This document shows, in pieces, positions 1 through 9,424 of a stretch of 64,000 nt of DNA. A program made the translations under genes and the position numbers. How positions within the stretch are numbered: the stretch's first letter is position 1; the number at the start of each line of letters is the position of its first letter. The DNA lies in the NCBI GenBank assembly GCA_947501275.1, contig CANMVD010000011.1, positions 1 through 64,000 on the forward strand. The letters run 5' to 3'. The notes under the pieces are model-generated. The model did not search any database, had not been told where the DNA came from, and saw only the letters and a program-made list of their open reading frames with translations. Source of the stretch: an uncultured Tateyamaria sp. (GTDB lineage Bacteria; Pseudomonadota; Alphaproteobacteria; Rhodobacterales; Rhodobacteraceae).

Positions 1-77
1 GTCTTGCCGTGGTCAACATGCCCAATCGTGCCAATGTTAACGTGCGGCTTGTTACGCTCAAACTTTTCCTTTGCCAT
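1..77 (-). CDS. tuf: Elongation factor Tu, N-terminal fragment
   Basis: The complement of the first 77 bases encodes the EF-Tu N-terminus ([20 protein letters not shown], then VDHGK), which includes the start of the GTP-binding P-loop. EF-Tu is the GTPase that brings aminoacyl-tRNA to the ribosome. An AGGAG ribosome binding site lies about seven bases before the ATG. The gene is the last visible member of the minus-strand str operon and is cut by the window edge, so nothing can be said about the rest of it. Confidence 0.95.
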
Positions 78-139
78 GGTCGTGGCTCCTCTTTTGACTT
101 GGGTGGCAGAGTGGTCTCTGCCCTACGGGTGGTGGGTAG

Positions 140-157
140 GGCGGGGTTCACCCCGCC
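140..157 (-). other. Intergenic hairpin between fusA and tuf
   Basis: A GGCGGGGT/ACCCCGCC inverted repeat with a very short loop lies in the 87-base gap between the fusA stop and the tuf start. No T-run follows on the minus strand, so it is not a convincing terminator. It may act as an mRNA processing or stability element that separates expression of the two genes. Confidence 0.3.
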
Positions 158-164
158 ATCCCGG

Positions 165-2282
165 TTATGCAAATTTCGCTTGGATCTCGTCGCTGATGTT
201 CTGTGGTACGGCTTCGTAGTGATCGAACTGCATGGTGAAGTTCGCACGACCCGAAGACATGGACCGCAAGGTATTGATATAGCCGAACATATTGGCCAAC
301 GGCACGAAGGCGTCGATGGCAATCGCGTTGCCGCGCGTGTCCTGACCCTGCACCTGACCACGACGCGATGTGAGGTCGCCGATGATACCACCGGTGTACT
401 CTTCGGGCGTGATCACTTCGACCTTCATGATAGGTTCCAGCATCTTGGCACCGGCTTTCTTCATGCCTTCGCGCATGCCCATGCGGGCTGCGATTTCAAA
501 GGCCAGAACAGATGAGTCAACGTCGTGGAATTTACCGTCGATCAAGGCCACCTTGAAGTCGATCACCGGGAAGCCCGCCAGAGGACCGGAATCCATGACC
601 GACTGAATGCCCTTTTCAACACCGGGGATGTATTCCTTGGGAACGGCACCGCCAACGATACGGCTCTCAAAGGAGTAACCCTCGCCCGGCTCCGTTGGCG
701 AGATGATCATTTTCACCTCGGCAAACTGACCCGAACCACCCGACTGTTTCTTGTGGGTATACGTGTGCTCGACCTCGTGACCGATGGTCTCGCGGTAGGC
801 CACTTGCGGGGCACCGATGTTGGCTTCGACTTTGAATTCACGCTTCAGACGGTCCACCAGAATATCGAGGTGAAGTTCGCCCATGCCCTTCATGATGGTC
901 TGTCCGGATTCCAGATCCGTTTCGACGCGGAAGGATGGATCCTCGGCAGCCAGACGCTGCAGACCTGTCGACATTTTCTCTTGGTCAGCCTTGGTTTTAG
1001 GCTCAACCGCGATCTCGATCACGGGATCAGGGAATGTCATCGTTTCCAGAACCACAGGATCGTTGACCGCACAGAGTGTGTCACCGGTTGTGGTGTCTTT
1101 CAGACCCGCCAGCGCGATGATGTCGCCCGCAAACGCTTCCGTGATCTCTTCACGGTCGTTGGAGTGCATCATCATCATCCGGCCAACGCGCTCTTTACGC
1201 TCTTTGGTGGAGTTCAGCAGCGTGTCGCCCTTGGCCAACGTACCCGAGTAGATGCGGGTGAAGGTCAGAGTGCCCACAAAGGGGTCGTTCATGATTTTGA
1301 ACGCCAGTGCGGAGAACGCCATGGAATCATCGGCACGACGTGCGATGTCACGGGTTTCTGTTTCGTCGCCGGGTTTGAAGCCCATGTAGTCAACAACGTC
1401 CAGCGGGCTGGGCAGATAGTCGATCACAGCATTGAGCAGAGGCTGTACGCCTTTGTTTTTAAAGGCGGATCCACACAGTACGGGGATGAATTTGATTTCA
1501 AGTGTACCGGCACGGATCAGGCGGCGCAGTGTTGGAACGTCGGGCTCATTGCCTTCGAGGTATTCCATCATCGCGTCGTCGTCCATTTCGACGGCCACTT
1601 CGATCATTTTGCCACGCCACTCTTCCGCTTGCTCTTTCAAGCTGTCGCGGATCGGGCGTTTTTCCCAGGATGCGCCGAGGTCTTCACCGGCCCAGACCCA
1701 CTCTTCCATGGTGACGAGATCGATCATGCCTTCCAGCTCGGTCTCGGCCCCGATTGGGATCTGGATCGGGCAAGGCGTGGCGCCTGTACGGTCTTGGATC
1801 ATATGCACGCAGTTGAAGAAGTCCGCGCCAATCTTGTCCATTTTGTTGACGAACACGATGCGTGGCACTTTGTAACGGTCAGCCTGACGCCAGACAGTTT
1901 CTGTTTGAGGCTCAACACCAGCGTTGGCATCCAGAACAGCAACAGCACCATCGAGAACGGCCAGCGAACGCTCGACTTCAATAGTGAAGTCCACGTGGCC
2001 GGGCGTGTCGATGATGTTCATGCGGTGCTTGGGTGTGTCAGGTGTCGCGCCGTCTTCGGTGCGCTCCCAGAAAGTCGTGGTCGCAGCCGACGTGATGGTG
2101 ATCCCACGCTCTTGCTCCTGCTCCATCCAGTCCATCGTGGCGGCCCCATCGTGGACCTCACCGATGTTGTGGGACTTGCCTGTGTAATACAGGATGCGTT
2201 CCGAACAAGTGGTTTTACCGGCATCGATGTGAGCCATGATGCCAAAGTTGCGGTAGCGGTCGAGCGGATAATCGCGTGCCAT
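165..2282 (-). CDS. fusA: Elongation factor G
   Basis: This 705-residue GTPase drives ribosomal translocation. The G1 motif AHIDAGKTT is near residue 17, the DTPGHVDF G3 motif near 90 and NKMD G4 near 145. Domains II to V follow at normal EF-G length, including the domain IV stretch with GGSGQFAEV and the C-terminal [15 protein letters not shown] region. It sits between rpsG (26 bases upstream) and tuf, the standard str-operon order. Nothing about it is unusual. Confidence 0.98.
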   Translation of the reverse strand: MARDYPLDRYRNFGIMAHIDAGKTTCSERILYYTGKSHNIGEVHDGAATMDWMEQEQERGITITSAATTTFWERTEDGATPDTPKHRMNIIDTPGHVDFTIEVERSLAVLDGAVAVLDANAGVEPQTETVWRQADRYKVPRIVFVNKMDKIGADFFNCVHMIQDRTGATPCPIQIPIGAETELEGMIDLVTMEEWVWAGEDLGASWEKRPIRDSLKEQAEEWRGKMIEVAVEMDDDAMMEYLEGNEPDVPTLRRLIRAGTLEIKFIPVLCGSAFKNKGVQPLLNAVIDYLPSPLDVVDYMGFKPGDETETRDIARRADDSMAFSALAFKIMNDPFVGTLTFTRIYSGTLAKGDTLLNSTKERKERVGRMMMMHSNDREEITEAFAGDIIALAGLKDTTTGDTLCAVNDPVVLETMTFPDPVIEIAVEPKTKADQEKMSTGLQRLAAEDPSFRVETDLESGQTIMKGMGELHLDILVDRLKREFKVEANIGAPQVAYRETIGHEVEHTYTHKKQSGGSGQFAEVKMIISPTEPGEGYSFESRIVGGAVPKEYIPGVEKGIQSVMDSGPLAGFPVIDFKVALIDGKFHDVDSSVLAFEIAARMGMREGMKKAGAKMLEPIMKVEVITPEEYTGGIIGDLTSRRGQVQGQDTRGNAIAIDAFVPLANMFGYINTLRSMSSGRANFTMQFDHYEAVPQNISDEIQAKFA

Positions 2283-2308
2283 GGGGCTGCTTCCTCAGAG
2301 TGTCTGGG

Positions 2309-2791
<483 letters not shown>

Positions 2792-3163
2792 TTATTTGGG
2801 GCGCTTGGCGCCGTATTTCGAACGACGTTGTTTCCGGTCCTTGACGCCCTGGGTATCCAGAACACCGCGCAGGATGTGGTAGCGCACACCGGGAAGGTCT
2901 TTGACACGGCCACCACGGATCAGAACAACCGAGTGCTCCTGCAGGTTGTGGCTTTCACCCGGGATGTAGCTGATGACCTCAAAGCCATTGGTCAGGCGCA
3001 CTTTGGCGACCTTCCGCATGGCCGAGTTCGGCTTTTTGGGTGTCGTTGTATATACGCGTGTGCAAACGCCGCGCTTTTGCGGGTTCCCCTCAAGGTGGAG
3101 GGACTTGGAGCGTTTGACTTTGGGCTGACGCGGCTTGCGGATCAGCTGTTGGATCGTTGGCAT
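2792..3163 (-). CDS. rpsL: 30S ribosomal protein S12
   Basis: This 123-residue protein is S12 of the decoding centre, beginning [15 protein letters not shown]. It contains the conserved [12 protein letters not shown] segment, whose lysines are the classical streptomycin-resistance positions, and ends GAKRPK. The frame stays open for 34 more codons upstream, but S12 homologues start at MPTIQQ and a GGAAAG ribosome binding site precedes that ATG, so the shorter form is chosen. It is the first gene of the operon here. Confidence 0.97.
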   Translation of the reverse strand: MPTIQQLIRKPRQPKVKRSKSLHLEGNPQKRGVCTRVYTTTPKKPNSAMRKVAKVRLTNGFEVISYIPGESHNLQEHSVVLIRGGRVKDLPGVRYHILRGVLDTQGVKDRKQRRSKYGAKRPK

Positions 3164-3518
3164 TGGCGGTTCTTTCCCCGTCTTCTCAACACATGTGTCT
3201 GCGGGTCGGCCCCGCGGTTTCAATTCCATCACCATTGTGCGTCCACAACAGCGCAAAAACCGCAATCGCTCCCGTCAGGGGCGACGCGGTGGGTTTCCAG
3301 AGGATCGGACCAATTGAAAGGCCGGATCGTGTCCACTTCGGTTTTAGATTTCGGTAGCGGGGCCAAACACCCCTTCCCGAGATAGCGGGCGTATAGGGGG
3401 AGTCTGTGTAGGTGTCAACAGGGCGATCCCTGCATTCAGGTCCTGTGTGGCCTGCTCCGGCTGGACAGCTGCACGGATCGCCAGCTACACATCTAAATAT
3501 CAGGAATTGGAACCTTTT
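3164..3518. other. Intergenic region between the str operon and the lyase gene
   Basis: This 355-base divergent spacer contains the minus-strand promoter described separately and the long 5' leader of rpsL, about 220 bases. The leader may carry translational control of the ribosomal operon, but no named element could be identified by eye. No plus-strand promoter for the downstream lyase gene was convincing. Short open frames here are extensions of rpsL or noise. Confidence 0.5.
3390..3418 (-). promoter_or_regulatory. Sigma-70-type promoter of the str operon
   Basis: Read on the minus strand there is a perfect -35 TTGACA (3413-3418), a 17-base spacer and a -10-like TATACG (3390-3395). It points at rpsL, whose start is about 220 bases downstream. 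Consensus -35 with ideal spacing fits a highly expressed ribosomal operon. The transcription start itself is not visible. Confidence 0.7.
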
Positions 3519-4328
3519 ATGCGCTTACTTGCACCTGCGGTCGGGATAATCATTGCCCTTTCTTTGGTCTGTATTCCTTCCATTGCAGCAGCCCAGCGTC
3601 TGCCGGTTGAGCGCAGTATGAAACACAACACGACTCAGCACGGGTTCGCCAAGGTCCAAGACCTGACCCGCATGGGCAAACGCGCCCAGCGTTTCGAGGT
3701 CCGCGCAGGCGATTGCGGGTGGGACGATGGCTGGAGCGATTGCGACAACGACCGCGAACGTTCCGAACTATATGTCAAGAAAGACTGGCGGGCAGGCACA
3801 GACCAGTGGATTGCGTTCTCAATGTATCTACCGGCTGATTTCAAAACCAGTACGCGAGTGCGGACCACTGTCGGGCAGGTAAAGATGAAAGGCGGCCCCA
3901 CAGGTTTTGCAGGCGGTTTCCCGTCAGAACCCGGCGTGTTCCAAATGGAGATGCTGGGCAATCGCTACTTCCTGCGTGTCCATGTGCTCTCCGGTCCGTT
4001 TGAGAACGTGCGCAACGACATCAAGGATTACAACCTTGCCAGCATCTCGGAACTGCGCGGCAAGTGGACCGATTTTGTTGTTCGCGTGAACACCAAGGGC
4101 GCGCAACCGACGCTGGAGGTGTTTAGGAACGGCACCCGTGTGGCCCTGCACAATTACACGCAGAACTACGCGCCCAAGGCCTACTACTTCAAATACGGTA
4201 TCTACCGTTCATTTGTGAGCAAGCATCGCGGCCCCATGCCAACGCAGGTGGTCTATATCGACGAAGTGCGCATGGGGCGCAGCTATGACAAGGTGGCCGT
4301 TGAAAAACAGCGCCGCGCAGTCGATTGA
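3519..4328 (+). CDS. Secreted polysaccharide-lyase-like protein (heparin lyase I / PF14099 type)
   Basis: The 269-residue product begins with a Sec signal peptide (MRLLAPAVGIIIALSL, cleavage likely after SIAAA). The body carries GDCGWDDGWSDCDNDRERSE, a basic and acidic cluster typical of the jelly-roll polysaccharide lyases grouped with heparin lyase I and glucuronan lyases. Further matching features are WIAFSMYLP, a VGQVKMKGG strand and a C-terminal YFKYGIYRS strand followed by VVYIDEVRMG. It would act outside the cytoplasm on an acidic polysaccharide; the substrate cannot be read from sequence. The start is placed at the signal-peptide methionine and not 24 codons upstream. The next gene overlaps its stop or begins within 24 bases, so the two are probably co-transcribed. 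Confidence 0.7.
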   Translation: MRLLAPAVGIIIALSLVCIPSIAAAQRLPVERSMKHNTTQHGFAKVQDLTRMGKRAQRFEVRAGDCGWDDGWSDCDNDRERSELYVKKDWRAGTDQWIAFSMYLPADFKTSTRVRTTVGQVKMKGGPTGFAGGFPSEPGVFQMEMLGNRYFLRVHVLSGPFENVRNDIKDYNLASISELRGKWTDFVVRVNTKGAQPTLEVFRNGTRVALHNYTQNYAPKAYYFKYGIYRSFVSKHRGPMPTQVVYIDEVRMGRSYDKVAVEKQRRAVD

Positions 4329-4351
4329 GCCCGTCGCGACAGACCAACGGG

Positions 4352-5167
4352 ATGGCGCCCGTACAGGTGATCGGCCTGTGCCGCTTTTCTTATCCAGCGA
4401 TTGGTGGATTTCAGGTGGATCATGAAACTCTCGACGCGCGGATGGCCTATTTGTGGGCCGACGACCGCCTCGAGGAACGCTTTCGCCTGCTCGAAACCCT
4501 CGCCCTGCCCTGTCTGCGTGCCCAGACCGACCCCGATTTTGATCTCGTCATCCTGATCGGGGATCAGTTCCCCAAACATCATCGCGATCGGTTGCACGAT
4601 TTGACTGCAGACATGCCGCAGGTCCAGATCACGGCACAGCCCCCCCACCACAGCCGCGCGATGTCCAAGCGGCTTTTGAATGTGGCACGCCACGATCCGT
4701 CAAAGCCCTGTATCCAGTTCCGCCATGACGATGACGACGCCTGCGCCGTGGACTTTGTGGAAAAGATGCGCACCGCAACGCGGGACTGTGCGCCACTGAT
4801 GGACAAGCACAAGACGGTGGGGCTGGACTGGAACCAAGGGTATGTCGCCGAAGTCGGGGGCCATGGCATCTCTGCCACGGATCTCTACCGTCCGTTTTAT
4901 GTCTCTGCTCTGGGGGTGCATATCCGGGGCGGATGCACCCAGACAATCCACAACTACATGCACGAACGCATTCCGCAATTCATGCCCTGCGTGACCTTTG
5001 CCGACCCTGACATGTTTGTGCGCACGCACAACGGCTACAACGACAGCCGCCAAAAGACGGTCAAGGATGTGCCTGTGTCTCCATTGACCCCGGAACAGGA
5101 AGACCTGTTTCGGACCCGCTTTGCCGTTGACGTGGATGCAGTGCGGCGCGTGTTCTCAGCCCCCTGA
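4352..5167 (+). CDS. Putative rhamnosyltransferase
   Basis: The 271-residue protein fits the putative rhamnosyl transferase family (PF11316): an early GLCRFSYPAIGGFQ segment, a RFRLLETLALPCLRAQ helix with FDLVILIGDQFP, and an acidic FRHDDDDACAVDF motif expected to bind metal and nucleotide sugar. Transfer of a deoxysugar to a surface glycan is the likely role; the acceptor is unknown. A TTG start at 4325 overlapping the previous stop is an alternative; the ATG at 4352 is preferred because the family similarity begins there. It follows a secreted lyase, so the pair may deal with surface polysaccharide. The 3' end overlaps the convergent exporter by 12 bases. Confidence 0.65.
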   Translation: MAPVQVIGLCRFSYPAIGGFQVDHETLDARMAYLWADDRLEERFRLLETLALPCLRAQTDPDFDLVILIGDQFPKHHRDRLHDLTADMPQVQITAQPPHHSRAMSKRLLNVARHDPSKPCIQFRHDDDDACAVDFVEKMRTATRDCAPLMDKHKTVGLDWNQGYVAEVGGHGISATDLYRPFYVSALGVHIRGGCTQTIHNYMHERIPQFMPCVTFADPDMFVRTHNGYNDSRQKTVKDVPVSPLTPEQEDLFRTRFAVDVDAVRRVFSAP

Positions 5168-6022
5168 CACCTTGCGTTCGCGGTAAAGCGTGAAGACCCC
5201 GGTCGCCACGACTATCCCCGCTCCGAGCAAGGTCAAGGACGAAGGCCAATCCCCGAACACCAGCCAGCCAAGGATCAGGGCAAAAACCAGCCCCGTATAG
5301 CGAAACGGCGCGATAAAGCTGATCTCGCCCACGCGCATCACCCGCACCGAAAAGAAATAGGCCCCGATGATCAGAACCGAGGCGCCGACGATCAGCCCCG
5401 TTAGCCGGGGCGTCAGTGGAACCCATTCCACCGTCATCGACGCAAATCCCGAGAATGTCGTGATCGTCAGTGCCGCCAGCAAGGTGACGGTCATTGACGG
5501 CACGTCGGGGCTGAGCCGCCGCGTCGACAAATCCCGCACCGTGACGCACAACACTGCACACAGCGCATAAAGCGACCAGACACTGAACCCATCCGTGCCC
5601 GGGCGCACGATCAACAACACACCGAAAAACCCAACAAGGATGGCAGATACGCGCCGCCAGCCCAATGGCTCTCTGAACACCACCGCAGCACCCACGGCGA
5701 CCGTCAATGGCAGGGCCTGCAAGATGGCCGTCACATTGGCGATGGGCATGTTGAACAGCGCCGTGAGAAAGAAATACGCCGCCCCGATTTCCGAACACGA
5801 GCGTATCGCGATCAGCGTCCAGTCCTTGCGATCAATGCGAAAATGGATCGCGCCGAGCCAGCGGGAAAACAAGACGATCAAGACCGAAGACAACACCCCG
5901 CGCAGAAACAGCAGCTGCATCAGCGGCACCTGCCCGTTGGTCATCTTGATCAGCACATCGTTGAAGGTGAATGACGCCATGGAGGCCATCATGAACAACG
6001 CACCAAGAGTGTTGGGAGACAT
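5156..6022 (-). CDS. EamA/DMT-family transporter
   Basis: The 288-residue membrane protein has about ten hydrophobic helices arranged as two EamA repeats, with the repeat start FMMASMASFTFNDVLIK near the N-terminus and the typical GWLVFGDWPSSLTLLGAGIV close to the end. DMT proteins usually export metabolites such as amino acids or drugs; the substrate is not evident. The ATG at 6022 with a GAAGG site upstream is chosen over a TTG seven codons earlier. It is convergent with the rhamnosyltransferase gene. Confidence 0.85.
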   Translation of the reverse strand: MSPNTLGALFMMASMASFTFNDVLIKMTNGQVPLMQLLFLRGVLSSVLIVLFSRWLGAIHFRIDRKDWTLIAIRSCSEIGAAYFFLTALFNMPIANVTAILQALPLTVAVGAAVVFREPLGWRRVSAILVGFFGVLLIVRPGTDGFSVWSLYALCAVLCVTVRDLSTRRLSPDVPSMTVTLLAALTITTFSGFASMTVEWVPLTPRLTGLIVGASVLIIGAYFFSVRVMRVGEISFIAPFRYTGLVFALILGWLVFGDWPSSLTLLGAGIVVATGVFTLYRERKVSGG

Positions 6023-6327
6023 CGCAAAGGCCTTCGGATTCAATTCTGCGCCACGCTACTGACCATAAGTCCGGATGACCAGTGACAGAGCACGCATCGG
6101 GTGCATTTACATGTCCTTGATGTGCCGACATGCGCGCGGGTGGATGGCTTGTTGGCTCCCGTGTTGCTGACCCCCAAACGGGATGGTCGCGCTGGCAATA
6201 AATTGCCTGCCACAAAGCGAGGATTGACACGACTCAACCCAAGCGGGATGTTTGATTCATATTTTATAAACATTTTGCTGCCGCTGTTTTTCAGAGAGGC
6301 GGTCCACTTGAGAAAATCGAAATCGCC

Positions 6328-7593
6328 ATGACTGATCAATCGGTCACCATAGTCAGTTTCAACAATTCTGAACGTACGGACGCGTTGCAGACTGCATTAT
6401 CTGAATCCGCCGCCTCCTGCGAAGTCCTGTCCTGCGAGCAATGGCTGAGCGATGCTGCCAAAAACGGACCATCGGCGCTGTTGTTCTATTTCGGACGCGG
6501 AATGCCGGCCCCTCAGGATATCAACAAGATGCGGCATATGGCGGCTGGCCAGAAATGGCGGGCCGTCTTTGAAGGGCCGCGCCCGACAAAACTGCCAAAA
6601 TCACTGTTGCTGCCGCCCCGTTATTTCTTGTGGCCCGAAGATCGCGAAGAACTTGTCGACTGGGTCGAGGCCCCGGGCCACAGCCCCAAACGGGCCGCTG
6701 ACTTTGGTCTGTTGGGCCAGTCGGATCTGTTTCAGTCCGCCACATCGACGCTGACCCATTTTGCGCGCTGCGACGCTCCGCTGTTGCTGATGGGAGAAAC
6801 CGGTTCAGGCAAGTCCATTGCCGCCCGCGTGGCCCATCACCTGAGCCCACGCGCTTCGGGCCGGTTTGTGACGCTGCAATGCGGACGCTTCACCCAGGAG
6901 TTGGGACATAATCAAGCCGGCTCACTATTTGCCGGTGCACAGGTCGGCACGCTGTTCCTCAACGATCTCGAAGATCTGGATCCCGTAGGTCAGATCGAAT
7001 TGCTGAACTGGCTACAAGCGGAAAGCCAACTGGTTCCGCCCGAGGATGCGCCCCGTATCATCGCCGCATCACGACAGGACCTGAGCGCCGATTGCGCAGG
7101 CTTTCGGGCTGATCTCTATTATCGTTTGGCTGTTTTGACCCTGCGTTTGCCCGCTCTGAAAGACCGGGGCGATGACGTGCTGCATCTGGCCCAGCATTTT
7201 GTTGACAAGTTCGCGCGTCAGTCGGGAACAACATCCAAACCGATGTCAGACGCCTTCCGCAAAGCTCTTAAGGCGTATGACTGGCCCGGGAATGTGCGCG
7301 AATTGGAGAATTTCATGAACCGGGCGTGGGTGCTGAGCCGTGGTTCAAAGATCGCGGTGCAGGATACCGGGGTTCCCGGCATCGGTGCCCATACCTGCTG
7401 CAATGATGGCGTCAGGCCCTATCACGAAACGCGCGAGGCGACCTTGCGCGCCTTTGAAACCGTGTATCTGGAAAAGCTGATGCATGTGAGCGGTGGCAAC
7501 GTGACCCGTGCGGCAGAATTGGCCGGAACCGAACGTCGATCGCTGGGTCGCATGCTCAAGCGCAATGCCATGCAGATCCCCGCAACACCCTGA
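6328..7593 (+). CDS. NtrC-like regulator with degenerate AAA+ domain, upstream of the eCIS operon
   Basis: The 421-residue protein has an N-terminal region of about 120 residues that looks like a decayed receiver domain, then an AAA+ domain with an intact Walker A (GETGSGKS, about 156-163). The Walker B reads GTLFLNDLEDL instead of the usual GTLFLDEI, and the sigma-54-contacting GAFTGA loop is missing (HNQAGSLFAGAQ occupies that place). The sensor/R-finger segment FRADLYYRLAVLTLRLPALK and DWPGNVRELENFM are conserved, and a Fis-type helix-turn-helix (GGNVTRAAELAGTERRSLGR) closes the protein. It is therefore probably not a classical sigma-54 activator. It lies directly before the injection-system operon on the same strand, separated by a terminator, and is a good candidate for its regulator. 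Confidence 0.8.
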   Translation: MTDQSVTIVSFNNSERTDALQTALSESAASCEVLSCEQWLSDAAKNGPSALLFYFGRGMPAPQDINKMRHMAAGQKWRAVFEGPRPTKLPKSLLLPPRYFLWPEDREELVDWVEAPGHSPKRAADFGLLGQSDLFQSATSTLTHFARCDAPLLLMGETGSGKSIAARVAHHLSPRASGRFVTLQCGRFTQELGHNQAGSLFAGAQVGTLFLNDLEDLDPVGQIELLNWLQAESQLVPPEDAPRIIAASRQDLSADCAGFRADLYYRLAVLTLRLPALKDRGDDVLHLAQHFVDKFARQSGTTSKPMSDAFRKALKAYDWPGNVRELENFMNRAWVLSRGSKIAVQDTGVPGIGAHTCCNDGVRPYHETREATLRAFETVYLEKLMHVSGGNVTRAAELAGTERRSLGRMLKRNAMQIPATP

Positions 7594-7888
7594 CATCTGC
7601 CCCCACATCCCGAACACCGACAGCGCCGCAGTTTTTGCGGCGTTTTTTGTCGGGTCGGGACCGAAAATTGTACGTGACCGGGTCGCATGGCACCCGCCAT
7701 TTGACCTTTACAAACAAGGCGCGGACACCAGCCCCGTGCACGCCCGGGTCGCACACGACCCAATCACCAAGCGCACTAACCCCTAACACGCTGAAAAAAG
7801 TAGACTTTTAACCTTCTTCTGGCGGACCCTGAGGTGAGGCATGCAGCTGAATGCTGTGGTCTGACCGGGCGCTCTTGGGGGGCACTGA
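7594..7888 (+). promoter_or_regulatory. Upstream region of the eCIS operon
   Basis: This 295-base gap separates the regulator from the first injection-system gene. After the terminator at its start it contains CGGGTCG three times (7651, 7679, 7745); the last two extend to CCGGGTCGCA and lie 66 bases apart. The third copy is half of a palindrome, GGGTCG-CACA-CGACCC (7746-7761). No convincing -10/-35 pair was found. The region must hold the main promoter of the operon and probably operator sites. Confidence 0.5.
7624..7648 (+). terminator. Rho-independent terminator after the upstream regulator
   Basis: A seven-base-pair GC-rich stem, CGCCGCA/TGCGGCG, with a five-base loop is followed by six Ts. 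It lies 31 bases after the regulator stop codon and separates that gene transcriptionally from the injection-system operon, which must have its own promoter. Confidence 0.85.
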
Positions 7889-8509
7889 ATGGCAAATTCG
7901 CGTGCGATATATGCTGTAGCGGAAGCGATCATCCGCCAGTTGCGCGCGGAGGTGCGTCCGGGTGATTTCGACAGCGCTGTCGAGTTCGGCATCTACGGTT
8001 CGTCAGACTTTTCCGACACTCCCATTGCCAACGGCGTGTCGCTGTTCTTGTACCGCATCCTCCCCAATGGCATTCGGCGCACTCCGCCGGGCGGCGTTGG
8101 ACCTGACGGGCGCCAGTTGCTGCCGCGTTTGCCCATCGAAATCCACTTTTTGATGACGGTTTGGGCCGGGCAGCCATCACTGCAACATGCTTTGGCAGGT
8201 TGGATGATGCGGGCGATGGAGGACATGTCCCTGTTGGGATCTTCCACCTTGAACGCCGCCGTACCCGGCACGTTCGCGCCCGAAGAAACTGTCGAAATTA
8301 CTCTGTCAGACCTGCGCACTGAGGATCTGTTGCGGATCTACGAAGTGCTGTCGCCCAATCTCTACCAGTTGTCCGTGCCCTATTTGGCCCGCGTGATCGA
8401 AATTGACGCGCGCAGCCCAGCCTTGGATCCAGCCGGACCACTTGTGCAGGAACGTGAGCAACGCGCCGGACTGGTCGTGCCTCCAGATGCATTCGGGGAG
8501 GCCGTCTGA
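7889..8509 (+). CDS. DUF4255 protein, tube-terminator/cap of the eCIS (Afp16/Pvc16-like)
   Basis: The 206-residue product fits the DUF4255 (Pvc16 N-terminal) family: an N-terminal helix AIYAVAEAIIRQLRAEV, then SLFLYRILPNGIRR and a LPIEIHFLMTVWAG strand, ending in a helix-strand region with YEVLSPNLYQLSVPYLARVIEI. In Afp and PVC this protein caps the distal tube end and fixes particle length. A GGGGGG ribosome binding site precedes the ATG. It is the first gene of the operon and its stop overlaps the next start (TGATG). It is among the most diagnostic genes of the system. Confidence 0.85.
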   Translation: MANSRAIYAVAEAIIRQLRAEVRPGDFDSAVEFGIYGSSDFSDTPIANGVSLFLYRILPNGIRRTPPGGVGPDGRQLLPRLPIEIHFLMTVWAGQPSLQHALAGWMMRAMEDMSLLGSSTLNAAVPGTFAPEETVEITLSDLRTEDLLRIYEVLSPNLYQLSVPYLARVIEIDARSPALDPAGPLVQEREQRAGLVVPPDAFGEAV

Positions 8510-9402
8510 TGAGCGACGTTCAGGTTCTCGAGCGCCTACCCACCGTCACGCTGTTTGGTATGCGGCTGTTCGATCTGTTGCGCGCGCTAACCCTGCCTGC
8601 GGGTATGACCGTCACCTTGCGCCAAGATCACGGGGCCCGCCTTGGGCCTGCACAACATGCGTTTGTGACGGCGCGCCGAGTCTATGCGTTTCAGCGCCTG
8701 CCCGGCTTGCGTGACTTTGAGAATGCGTCTCCCGCTGCCCTTGCCCAATCGCCCTTGCCCCGTGTCCCTTATGTTCTGGAAATCCGTGATCCGGACGCGC
8801 GTTTTTTGCCGGTCGCACTGCGTTTGTCACTGCCCCTGCCCTATCCGGGCCTGTTCCCGCGCGGGGCCAGCGAACCCGCTGACAGCCTTGGTGGGGATCG
8901 CCGGTTCCCTCTTTATGCCGCCCCATCGCGGACGATGGCCACTTGGGACGCCGTGATTGCCGGGCAACTGAGCCAAGCAGACGGATCGCCCGCGCCACAT
9001 GCCGCCCTCGAAGCCGACTTTGGCAATGGCCTGATCCATCAGGGATTTGCGGACGCGTCAGGCACGTTCGTGTTGCCATTTGCCTATCCGCCAGCACCTC
9101 CGGGCGGGTCCACCTCCCCACCCGCACCGGAATCGCTGGCGGACATGGAATGGCCGTTTTCGCTGCGTGTTCATTACGACCCTGCCTTGCATGACGAGAT
9201 CAATGGCACGGGATTGCCTGACCATCTGGGACTGCTCGAACAATTCCTGAGCCCGCCTTCGAACCTTTTCGCCATCGCGCCTGATCAAGGCGGCGTGCCC
9301 GTTCCTTTCCTGCCTGGCCTGCTGCGACGCGGCCAGGACTCAATCGCCCGCACTGCGGGCCTATCAACGCTCGTGGTCCAACCCGCCACGGGCTCCCCGT
9401 AG
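8509..9402 (+). CDS. eCIS-associated protein of unknown function with a carboxypeptidase-regulatory-like beta domain
   Basis: I do not recognise this 297-residue protein as a whole. Residues about 142-190 (VIAGQLSQADGSPAPHAALE and following, with FADASGTFVLPF) resemble a carboxypeptidase-regulatory or prealbumin-like beta-sandwich, a fold often used in structural or adhesive proteins. A Pro/Ser/Gly linker follows. Its start overlaps the stop of the DUF4255 gene and the first sheath gene begins 22 bases later, so it is surely expressed with the particle. A role as a minor structural or cap-associated protein is inference from position only. Confidence 0.6.
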   Translation: MSDVQVLERLPTVTLFGMRLFDLLRALTLPAGMTVTLRQDHGARLGPAQHAFVTARRVYAFQRLPGLRDFENASPAALAQSPLPRVPYVLEIRDPDARFLPVALRLSLPLPYPGLFPRGASEPADSLGGDRRFPLYAAPSRTMATWDAVIAGQLSQADGSPAPHAALEADFGNGLIHQGFADASGTFVLPFAYPPAPPGGSTSPPAPESLADMEWPFSLRVHYDPALHDEINGTGLPDHLGLLEQFLSPPSNLFAIAPDQGGVPVPFLPGLLRRGQDSIARTAGLSTLVVQPATGSP

Positions 9403-9424
9403 TGCATAAACCCGGAGACCTATC

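Noticed and set aside
3164..3265. Longer rpsL start adding 34 residues
   Set aside because: S12 is highly conserved and starts MPTIQQ; a ribosome binding site precedes that ATG.
7688..7704. Possible sigma-54 promoter (TGGCAC...TTTGA) upstream of the operon
   Set aside because: The GG to GA/GC spacing is 12 and not 10 bases and the -12 GC is missing; the adjacent regulator also lacks GAFTGA.
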